Assembly (NCBI GenBank): GCA_937924525.1
Contig: CALDSU010000007.1
Coordinates: 248,001-312,000, forward strand
DNA: 64,000 nucleotides
Direction: 5' to 3'
Source: an uncultured Bryobacteraceae bacterium
Lineage (GTDB): Bacteria > Acidobacteriota > Terriglobia > Bryobacterales > Bryobacteraceae
Position 1 is the stretch's first letter. Every line of letters begins with the position of its first letter. Positions 8,522 through 14,911 of the stretch are shown here, in pieces. Under the pieces are notes generated by a model. That model made no database searches, had not been told where the DNA came from, and saw only the letters and a program-made list of their open reading frames with translations. The position numbers were made by a program, and so were the translations under genes.

Positions 8522-8887
8522 ATGAAAGAGTGGAATCCGGTGAAGCGGACCCGGTGGAGATCTGGCGCGGCGGTTTTCCTGATTTCCGCCCTCTTCACCT
8601 CGGTCTTTTTCATCAACTTTTGTGACTGGGTGTTTGCCTGTGGGTGCACCTGGCTGTGGGCCGGAGCGGATGCGCATTGTAATATTCACCAGCCCGGCAG
8701 CCGTCACTGTCCCTGGTGCGCGCACAATCCGCTGCCGGTTTATGTGGCCATCCTGGCTGCGCAGGGGTGGTTCAGTTCGCGCCGCTGGAATGTGTGGCGC
8801 CGGTTAGCGGCGTCGCTAACGTCCTTCCCGGTAGTGGGCGGCTGGGGCGCGCTCTTGTACGGTTGGCGATCCGGTTATTGGAGTTAA
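8522..8887 (+). CDS. Small membrane protein with a Cys/His-rich external loop, unrecognised
   Basis: 121 residues from the chosen ATG. A basic N-terminus (KRTRWR) leads into a membrane segment (about 16-33), then a loop with seven cysteines and three histidines: C34, C40, C42, H52, C53, H56, H62, C63, C66. A second weakly hydrophobic part follows (PVYVAILAAQGW, and again near the C-terminus). The CGC, CNIH and HCPWC arrangement looks like a metal or thiol-redox site on the outer face of the inner membrane. I do not recognise a named family. It lies downstream of an SDR and upstream of the hpnE pair; a longer start 42 bases upstream is possible. Confidence 0.6.
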   Translation: MKEWNPVKRTRWRSGAAVFLISALFTSVFFINFCDWVFACGCTWLWAGADAHCNIHQPGSRHCPWCAHNPLPVYVAILAAQGWFSSRRWNVWRRLAASLTSFPVVGGWGALLYGWRSGYWS

Positions 8888-8895
8888 CGGGAAGA

Positions 8896-9006
8896 ATGTC
8901 GGAAGCAAGCTTTTTGCTGTTCATGACGGTGGTGCTGATTCTCGCCATTCTTTGGGATGGTGATTCGGGCGGCGGCCGCCGTGCGCGCTTCCCCGTCCCG
9001 CGGTGA
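8896..9006 (+). CDS. 36-residue single-pass membrane micro-ORF coupled to hpnE
   Basis: ATG preceded by a purine-rich AACGGGAAGA and encoding MSEASFLLFMTVVLILAILW plus a short Gly/Arg tail. The first 20 residues form one clear transmembrane helix. Its TGA overlaps the GTG start of hpnE as GTGA, a configuration normally seen for translationally coupled genes. It could be a true membrane micropeptide or a leader ORF that sets hpnE translation. No family is recognisable at this length. Confidence 0.4.
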   Translation: MSEASFLLFMTVVLILAILWDGDSGGGRRARFPVPR

Positions 9007-10328
9007 CGCCAGACGTCCTGATCCTGGGCGGAGGGTTGAGCGGGTTGGCGGCGGCCGCCGCGCTGGGCTCGGCCCGATTCCGCACGACCGTGCTGGAGGC
9101 GCGGGGTTTTCTGGGAGGCCGCGCGACCTCGTACCCCTTGCTTCCCGCCACAGAGCACTCCGACCTCATCGACAACTGCCAGCACATCCTCCTGCGCTGT
9201 TGCGTCAACCTGCTGGATTTTTATGACCGCCTGGGAACGGGAGACAGAGTTCGCTTTTTCGACGAGTACTACTTTGTGGAGCCCGGGGGACGGGTGTCCA
9301 GGCTGGCTGCGGGCCGGGCGCCGGCTCCGCTGCACCTGGCGGGAGCGTTTCTGCGGATGCGCTGTCTGGATGCCGCCGACAAGTTCGCCATCGCCCGCGC
9401 CCTGTGGGCCATCCGGCGGCAAGCCTCGCGCCCCGGTCTGGAAAGCATGACGATGCTGGACTGGCTCCGCGAGCAGCGGCAGACGCCGCGGGCGATCGAG
9501 CGGTTCTGGCGCCAAGTCCTGGTCAGCGCGGTGAACGAGGACTTGGAGCGGATGGCGGCCAGCCACGGTTTTCAGGTCTTCCGCCTCGGCTTTCTGGCCA
9601 ATGCCACCGCTTATCAGATGGGCGTGCCGGCGGTTCCCCTGGCGGAATTGTACGCGGCATCCGCCTGGGCGAAGCTTCCGCAGGTGACCATTCGGCTTCG
9701 GACGGCCGTGGAGGGGATCGAGCACGACGGGCGGCGCGTCACCGGAGTGGTCGCGGGCGGGGACCGGCTGAGCGCCGCCTACTACATCAGCGCCCTGCCG
9801 CTCGAGCGATTGGCGGCCCTGGCGCCGGAGTGGGCGCCGGACAGTTCCTGGCTGGAACATTCCCCCATTACTGGAATTCACCTCTGGTTCGACCGGCCGG
9901 TGATGCCGCTGCCCCATGCCACCCTGCTCGACCGCACCATCCAATGGGCGTTCAACAAACAGGGCGGCCGCTACATTCAACTGGTCGTCAGCGCCTCGCG
10001 CACCTTGCTGCCCCTCAGCCGGAGCGAAATCGTCGAAGTCGCGCGCCGGGAACTGGCCGATTTCTTCCCGGCCGCGGGGGAGGCGCGCCTGGTGAAGAGC
10101 CACGTGGTGAAAGAGGTTCGCGCCACGTTCTCCGCCAAGCCTGGAATCGAATCCCTCCGTCCGGAACCCGCTACACGCTTCACCAATTTTTTCCTGGCCG
10201 GGGACTGGACCCGCTCCGGGTGGCCAGCCACGATGGAAGGCGCGGTCCGCAGCGGCTACCGCGCCGCCGAAGCGGTGGCCTCGGCCGCGGGACGGCCGCG
10301 GCGTTTTTTGCTGCCGGACATCGCCTGA
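9003..10328 (+). CDS. hpnE: Hydroxysqualene dehydroxylase
   Basis: A 441-residue FAD-dependent amine-oxidase-fold protein. The dinucleotide-binding motif is LILGGGLSGLAAA at residues 6-18, followed by LEARGFLGGRA. The segment DNCQHILLRCCVNLLDFYDR is characteristic of HpnE, which reductively removes the hydroxyl of hydroxysqualene to give squalene for hopanoid synthesis. FFLAGDWTRSGWPATMEGAVRSG is the C-terminal FAD-binding motif. The start is a GTG overlapping the stop of the preceding micro-ORF. hpnC, hpnD and a squalene-hopene cyclase are not in this window. Confidence 0.87.
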   Translation: MTPDVLILGGGLSGLAAAAALGSARFRTTVLEARGFLGGRATSYPLLPATEHSDLIDNCQHILLRCCVNLLDFYDRLGTGDRVRFFDEYYFVEPGGRVSRLAAGRAPAPLHLAGAFLRMRCLDAADKFAIARALWAIRRQASRPGLESMTMLDWLREQRQTPRAIERFWRQVLVSAVNEDLERMAASHGFQVFRLGFLANATAYQMGVPAVPLAELYAASAWAKLPQVTIRLRTAVEGIEHDGRRVTGVVAGGDRLSAAYYISALPLERLAALAPEWAPDSSWLEHSPITGIHLWFDRPVMPLPHATLLDRTIQWAFNKQGGRYIQLVVSASRTLLPLSRSEIVEVARRELADFFPAAGEARLVKSHVVKEVRATFSAKPGIESLRPEPATRFTNFFLAGDWTRSGWPATMEGAVRSGYRAAEAVASAAGRPRRFLLPDIA

Positions 10329-10345
10329 ACAGCCCCGTCAGGGGC

Positions 10346-10351
10346 GATAAT
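10346..10351 (+). promoter_or_regulatory. -10-like hexamer before the small secreted protein gene
   Basis: GATAAT lies 6 nt before the ATG and just after a short GCCCC-GTCA-GGGGC hairpin. The spacer AAAGGC could also act as a weak Shine-Dalgarno, so a leaderless start is not the only reading. Confidence 0.3.
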
Positions 10352-10357
10352 AAAGGC

Positions 10358-10741
10358 ATGCGTGCCGCGCTCACGTTTGCGTTCGCATTCCTGATGTCCG
10401 CCTTGCTCGCTTTGGCCGAGGACGGGCTGACCGCGTTGCGGATTCAGGTGACCACGGCGGGCGGACGCCCCATCGACCGGGCGAGCGTTGTGGTGAAGTT
10501 CGTGGAGGGCCGGTCGATTGCCAAGTTCGGCAAGAAAATCAGGACTTCCTGGGAGGTCCGTACGAACCAGGACGGCCTGGCGAAGGTTCCGCCCATTCCG
10601 CAGGGCAAGATCCAGGTGCAGGTCATTGCCAAGGGGTACCAGACCTTCGGTCAGATGTTCGACATTGACGAAGAAGAGAAGTTGATCGAGGTGAAGCTGA
10701 ACCCGCCTCAACCGCAGTATTCTTCCCACCAGGACCAGTAA
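10358..10741 (+). CDS. Secreted carboxypeptidase-regulatory-like beta-domain protein
   Basis: 127 residues: a signal peptide (LTFAFAFLMSALLALAE) and one beta-sandwich domain with the pattern of carboxypeptidase-regulatory/CnaB-like domains (VTTAGGRPIDRASVVVKFV, TNQDGLAKVPPIPQGKIQVQV, AKGYQTF). The last residues are polar and Gln-rich. Such domains are common as the N-terminal part of Oar-like receptors in this type of genome, but here the domain stands alone and is periplasmic or extracellular. Function unknown. It sits between hpnE and a HEAT-repeat gene. Confidence 0.72.
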   Translation: MRAALTFAFAFLMSALLALAEDGLTALRIQVTTAGGRPIDRASVVVKFVEGRSIAKFGKKIRTSWEVRTNQDGLAKVPPIPQGKIQVQVIAKGYQTFGQMFDIDEEEKLIEVKLNPPQPQYSSHQDQ

Positions 10742-10804
10742 GCGAGGCCCGCGGGCAGACTGGCCGGATTCGCGCCGATAAGGAGGGGAAGGGAACCCGC
10801 GCGC

Positions 10805-11707
10805 ATGCGGATGGAGCGTTTCGGCGAACTCATTCGGTCCCGGTTGCGGTCCGAGGAATCCACCGGGTTGCGTAGCCTGGACGATGCGCTCCGGGCGGCC
10901 TCCGGGGCGGCGTCGCTGCTTCGCCACGCCCGCGAGGAGATGCCCGCCGCTCTCGCCCTGGCCGCTCTCCACGCGCTGGAGACGGAGTCCAACCCCGGCC
11001 GGCGTCATTGGTTAGCCACCATGCTGACCGAAGACAACCTGTGGCTGGAACCGTTGCTGAACGGAGACTTGCTGGAGGAAGAGGCGGCGGCGGAGGTCCT
11101 TCAGTCGCTGGCCGCGAGCGAACCCCATTTGGACGTGATGCTGCTCCGGCGTTTGTTGGCCGGCGTCGGTGGTAATGTCGCCCGTCTGGACGAGCGTCGC
11201 GCCCTCCGCGCCTTGGCGGCGGTGGAGAAACTCGGAGTCCAGCAGCGCCTGCTGCCTTTGCTGGCCCAGTTGCTCCGGCACCCCAGCCCCCAGGTGCGAT
11301 CCAAAGTGGCCCTCTTGATGGGCCGGGCCAACTTCAGCGCCACCCGGATTTCCACCTTGCTCGAAGCTGCGGACTCCCGAGTGCGGGCCAACGCCCTCGA
11401 AGCCCTCTGGCATTCGACCGAACCAGCCATCGCCGCCGTTTTCCGCAAGGCGCTGGACGACCCCGCCGTGCGCGTCCGCGTCAACGCCTTGGTTGGCCTG
11501 GCGCTGATGCAGGATGACGCTGCCCTGCGCGAGCTCGAGCGGTTGACCCAAGCCGAAGATCCTGGCTTGCGCGCCGCCGCCGCGTGGGGCGTCGGCCGGG
11601 TGGGTCACCCTGACATGCAGCCCTTGCTGAAGCGTCTCGCCGAGGACCCCGACCCGGGAGTCAGCCGGATCGCCTCGCGCTGGCTGGCCAGTCAGGCGCC
11701 CGCGTAG
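10805..11707 (+). CDS. HEAT-repeat domain protein
   Basis: 300 residues, almost entirely alpha-helical, with at least four HEAT-like repeats in the second half (LLPLLAQLLRHPSPQVRSKVALLMG, then RISTLLEAADSRVRANALEAL, AVFRKALDDPAVRVRVNALVG and PLLKRLAEDPDPGVSRIASRW are readable units). There is no signal peptide, so it is presumably cytoplasmic. HEAT proteins act as scaffolds or phycobilin-lyase-like binding surfaces; nothing here indicates a partner. A strong Shine-Dalgarno (AAGGAGGGGAAGGG) precedes the ATG. The 3' end overlaps the convergent lysA tail by 16 bases. Confidence 0.78.
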   Translation: MRMERFGELIRSRLRSEESTGLRSLDDALRAASGAASLLRHAREEMPAALALAALHALETESNPGRRHWLATMLTEDNLWLEPLLNGDLLEEEAAAEVLQSLAASEPHLDVMLLRRLLAGVGGNVARLDERRALRALAAVEKLGVQQRLLPLLAQLLRHPSPQVRSKVALLMGRANFSATRISTLLEAADSRVRANALEALWHSTEPAIAAVFRKALDDPAVRVRVNALVGLALMQDDAALRELERLTQAEDPGLRAAAAWGVGRVGHPDMQPLLKRLAEDPDPGVSRIASRWLASQAPA

Positions 11708-13029
11708 CCGCCTTGCAGGTGGGCGGGAATCTCGAACCGCCCGAGCACATCCGCCAGCGTCTCCCGATGGCGGACCACAAAGGTTTTCCCTCCATCCACC
11801 AGCACCTCCACCGGGCGCGGCCGGCTGTTGTAGTGCGACGCCTGCGCATACCCGTATGCCCCTGCGTCCAGCAGCGCCACCACATCGCCCACCTTCGGCT
11901 CCGGCAGCGGCAGGTTCGCGCCCAGCACATCCCCGGATTCGCAAAGCGGGCCGATGACCTCGCACGGCACGGGATGGTCCGGGCACGGGTCGTCGACGTT
12001 CCGTAAATCGTGAAACGCCCCGTAGAGCATGCACCGCACAAACGTGCTGTAGCCGATGTCGACGCCCACGAAGCGCTTGCCGACGTCCTGCTTCAGCGAC
12101 ACCACCCGTCCCAGCAGGATCGAGGCGTCGGCCACCAGGATCCGGTTCGGCTCGAAATAGATCGCCGGCCGCGCGGAGGGCGCGAACGCCGCCGTCAGCC
12201 GCTCCTCCACGCCGCGGGCCAGCGCGTCGAAATCGAAGGCGACGCGCATCAGGTCCTCGTTCTGAATGCCCATGCCGCCGCCCAGATCCACCAAGTCGAC
12301 CGGGAAGCCGAACCCTTCCCGGAACCGCCGCGTCAAATTGAAGACCACATCCGCGGCTTCGAGCAACTTGTCCGGGTCGCAGTTCTGCGAGCCGATGTGG
12401 GTATGCAGCCCGCGCACCCGGACGTGGCGGCAAGCTGCGGCCCGCCGCGCCACATCCTCGAGCGCTTCCGCGCTGAAGCCGAACTTGGTCTCCTCGTGCC
12501 CGGTGGAGACGTGCTTGTGAAAGCCCGCCCGCACGAAGGGCCGCACCCGGAAGGCCACTGCCGCGACGCGTCCCAGCCGGCCGGCGATCCGCTCGATCGC
12601 CTCCAACTCCGATTCGCTGTCGATTACGATCAGGCCGATCCCGGCGCGAATCGCGTAGTCCAGTTCCTCGTCGGTCTTCACCACGTTGTTGAAGACGATC
12701 CGCCGCGGCGGCACGCCCAGCAGCAGCGCCTGGTGCAATTCGCCGAGGGAAACCACTTCGGCGCCCGCGCCCGCGTTGTGCAGCACCTTGCACACCGCCG
12801 GGCACGAATTCCCCTTGTAGGCGTAAAAGATCTCGTACGGCGACGTCAGCCGCCGGCCGAGTGCTTGGTCCATCGCCTGGTAATTGGCCCGGATCGCCGG
12901 GGCGGAATACACATAGGCGGGCGTGCCGTACTGCTCCGCCAGGGCCGAGCACAGCAGTCCCTCAAACCGCATCCGCCCGGCGTCATCCACCGTGACGGCC
13001 GGAGGGAAGGTGGGCAGTGTTTGCATCAA
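11692..13029 (-). CDS. lysA: Diaminopimelate decarboxylase
   Basis: A 445-residue fold-III PLP decarboxylase, the last enzyme of lysine biosynthesis. The PLP lysine lies in FYAYKGNS; KFGFS, HTHIGSQ, the glycine loop DLGGGMG, EPNRILVADA, the CESGD motif with the catalytic cysteine and DAGAYGYAQASHYNSRPRP are all present. Two motifs differ from the common form: YAYKGN instead of YAxKAN, and GVDIGYSTFVRCMLYG instead of DxGxNDLIRPALY. A related decarboxylase of another basic amino acid is therefore possible, but length and the CESGD context favour LysA. Two ATG codons in tandem leave the start ambiguous by one residue. Confidence 0.8.
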   Translation of the reverse strand: MMQTLPTFPPAVTVDDAGRMRFEGLLCSALAEQYGTPAYVYSAPAIRANYQAMDQALGRRLTSPYEIFYAYKGNSCPAVCKVLHNAGAGAEVVSLGELHQALLLGVPPRRIVFNNVVKTDEELDYAIRAGIGLIVIDSESELEAIERIAGRLGRVAAVAFRVRPFVRAGFHKHVSTGHEETKFGFSAEALEDVARRAAACRHVRVRGLHTHIGSQNCDPDKLLEAADVVFNLTRRFREGFGFPVDLVDLGGGMGIQNEDLMRVAFDFDALARGVEERLTAAFAPSARPAIYFEPNRILVADASILLGRVVSLKQDVGKRFVGVDIGYSTFVRCMLYGAFHDLRNVDDPCPDHPVPCEVIGPLCESGDVLGANLPLPEPKVGDVVALLDAGAYGYAQASHYNSRPRPVEVLVDGGKTFVVRHRETLADVLGRFEIPAHLQGGYAGA

Positions 13030-13047
13030 GACGAGATTCTCCCGCAG

Positions 13048-13074
13048 GAATCCGGCGCGAGCGGCGCCGGATTC
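13048..13074. terminator. Perfect 11-bp hairpin between the enolase-superfamily gene and lysA
   Basis: GAATCCGGCGC, five loop bases, GCGCCGGATTC. It lies 27 bases after the stop of the enolase-superfamily gene and 18 bases before the lysA start. On the plus strand it is followed by TTT; on the minus strand, the direction of both genes, no U-run follows. It may be a weak terminator, an RNA-stabilising 3' structure or a structured lysA leader. Confidence 0.45.
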
Positions 13075-13101
13075 TTTAGTGTACCCGGAAGCGCCGGTCC
13101 C

Positions 13102-14268
13102 TCAGCTTGCCTGCGCCCGGTACTTCTTCACCGCGTCCTCATCCAGCTCGACGCCCAGGCCGGGCTTCTCCGGCACGATAGCCCAACTGTCCTTGATTTC
13201 GATGGGGCGCACGATCAGGTCGTCCTCGCGCAGGAAGCTGAGAATATCGCTGGGCAGTGTGCAGTTGGCCGCCGCCGCGCAGGAATGCAGATAAGCGGCG
13301 TCGACAATTCCCAGGTCGTTACCCGAGCCATGCCAGACCGGCATGTCATGCGACGCCGCCAGGTAGCAGTTCGCCACAAAACTCGCCATGCCGGGGTTGC
13401 CGCCGGTGTTGAATACCGAACACGCGCCTTCGCAGATGCCGCGCATCATCTGTTTCGGATTGCCCAGGTGTAAGGCGACATCCGTCTTCACCTGCTTGCG
13501 CAACTGCCGGTAGCCCTCGTAATCGCTCTTGTCGAACGGATCTTCGTAGACCAGCATGTTGCCGATCTTCTCGAGTTTGAGCGCGACTTCGAGGAAGGCT
13601 TTCAGGCTTTCGTAGCGCGTGTTCGGATCGAGGATCACTTTCACGCCGGGCGCGGTCCGGGCGACCATCTCTACCGCCTCCACCACCGGGTCGCCCTGCT
13701 TTGCCTTCATCTTGATAGAAGTGAATCCGCCGGCGACGGCGCGCTCGGCGACGCGCTTCATGCCCTCCGCCGTTTTGCGCCCGCACCAGTAACCCACCAG
13801 GACCTTCGGCTGAAGCATACCGCCCAGCAGTTTGCACACCGGCCAGCCGACCGCCTGGCCCACGATGTCGTACAGCGCCATTTCGAAAGCCGCATAGCCG
13901 GCGCCGGCAGGCAAGCCGAGCCGTGTGAGATTGAGATCGAACACGCCCTTGCGCTGGAGGAAGTCCGCGTTTTTCCGGACGCCCTCCGGGCTTTCGCCGC
14001 GTCCGGTCTCGCCGATGCCGGTGATGCCCGAGTCGGTGTGGATCTTCAGGATGATTTTGGGCACCAGGTCGAAACGGCTGGCTTCAGCCAGTTCGGGATC
14101 GGCCGTGATGTCGGGTTTCATAGGCACCACCACGGGATGCAACTCCATGGAAGTGATGGTGATCTTTTCTCGTTTGCCCACCGTGCAGGCTGGCAGCATC
14201 GCCAGACCCGCCGCGCCGCCCCCCGCGGCGAGCCAAGTTCGCCGGGACCATCGGTCGTTTCCAGGCAT
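13102..14268 (-). CDS. Tat-exported mandelate racemase/muconate lactonizing enzyme-like protein
   Basis: 388 residues. The N-terminus is a twin-arginine signal (SRRTWLAAGGGAAGLAMLPAC) ending in a cysteine that could be lipidated. An enolase-superfamily N-cap (about 34-155) and barrel follow. Barrel residues visible are the K-x-K pair in SIKMKA, metal ligands in VILDPN and VYEDPF, and a likely C-terminal catalytic histidine in PVWHGSGNDLG. These enzymes abstract the alpha-proton of a carboxylate, typically in sugar-acid dehydration or racemisation; the substrate is unknown. Export is unusual for the superfamily as a whole. The start is supported by GGGAGGTT before the ATG. Confidence 0.83.
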   Translation of the reverse strand: MPGNDRWSRRTWLAAGGGAAGLAMLPACTVGKREKITITSMELHPVVVPMKPDITADPELAEASRFDLVPKIILKIHTDSGITGIGETGRGESPEGVRKNADFLQRKGVFDLNLTRLGLPAGAGYAAFEMALYDIVGQAVGWPVCKLLGGMLQPKVLVGYWCGRKTAEGMKRVAERAVAGGFTSIKMKAKQGDPVVEAVEMVARTAPGVKVILDPNTRYESLKAFLEVALKLEKIGNMLVYEDPFDKSDYEGYRQLRKQVKTDVALHLGNPKQMMRGICEGACSVFNTGGNPGMASFVANCYLAASHDMPVWHGSGNDLGIVDAAYLHSCAAAANCTLPSDILSFLREDDLIVRPIEIKDSWAIVPEKPGLGVELDEDAVKKYRAQAS

Positions 14269-14375
14269 GAAGGAACCTCCCGGACGATTCGATCACGCGC
14301 GCCTTCGAAACGCAACCGGATGCGGGCGCCGGTGGGGTCCTGACCCGTTCGCGGGGGCGGCTGGGAGAGGTCGTG

Positions 14376-14381
14376 TAGAAT
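14376..14381 (+). promoter_or_regulatory. -10-like hexamer seven bases before an orphan gene start
   Basis: TAGAAT followed by AAGGTCA and then ATG. A nearly leaderless start is possible, though AAGG could also serve as a very close Shine-Dalgarno. No clear -35. Confidence 0.3.
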
Positions 14382-14388
14382 AAGGTCA

Positions 14389-14892
14389 ATGCAGGTACTG
14401 CAGGCCGGTCCGCACAAGCTGATCCTCCTGGAACTGGACCCGGAACTGGTGCTGAACGTCGCCAAACAGGCGGGGTTTGAGGTCCGCGCGGAGGAGTCCG
14501 CCCGCGCGCTGACGCTGGACCTGACCGCGACCGGACGCCAGGCGCCCCTGCTGCTCTTCGATGCGGCTGACCCGGCGAATCTGGGCTGGTTCTCGCGCTG
14601 CCAGTTCTATGTGGACGGTCGGACCGGTCAGGTGATGCAGACCCCGCTCACCCTGGCCAACCAGCGCGACCGCCTTGGCCAGCCACAGCACGCTTCCGTG
14701 CGGGTCCGGGTCGCTAAGGAACTCCCCTCGGGTTACCGCTTGCCGGGGCGGCAACCGGTGACCGAGCAAGTAGTGTACGCGATCCTGTTCAACTTCCTGA
14801 CCGCCTTGATGAAAACCGGCGTGGCGGTTTGCGGTTCGGGCGTCGTCCAGCCTTTGGCGGGCCGCTCCGAAGGAGTCGGCGTCCGGAACTGA
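14389..14892 (+). CDS. Hypothetical protein
   Basis: 167 residues with no signal peptide or membrane segment. Sequence features are an N-terminal beta-rich part (KLILLELDPELVLNVAKQ), a central DPANLGWFSRCQFYVDGRTG stretch and a C-terminal ILFNFLTALMKTGVAV helix. I do not recognise a family. Codon use matches its neighbours and the gene fills the space between two minus-strand blocks, converging on the DUF4175-like gene with 19 bases between stops. It is probably real but of unknown function. Confidence 0.55.
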   Translation: MQVLQAGPHKLILLELDPELVLNVAKQAGFEVRAEESARALTLDLTATGRQAPLLLFDAADPANLGWFSRCQFYVDGRTGQVMQTPLTLANQRDRLGQPQHASVRVRVAKELPSGYRLPGRQPVTEQVVYAILFNFLTALMKTGVAVCGSGVVQPLAGRSEGVGVRN

Positions 14893-14911
14893 CGCCCGCC
14901 GCGGCGGACGG

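Noticed and set aside
9404-10357. Upstream extension of the small secreted protein frame by about 318 codons
   Set aside because: It overlaps hpnE in another frame; the ATG at 10358 starts a proper signal peptide.
11012-12952. 646-codon minus-strand ORF spanning two genes
   Set aside because: It crosses lysA in another frame and the HEAT gene antisense; composition is Gly/Arg-rich and not protein-like.
14896-14907. 12-bp palindrome CCGCCGCGGCGG between convergent genes
   Set aside because: No loop or T-run and such GC palindromes are common in this composition; not a convincing terminator.
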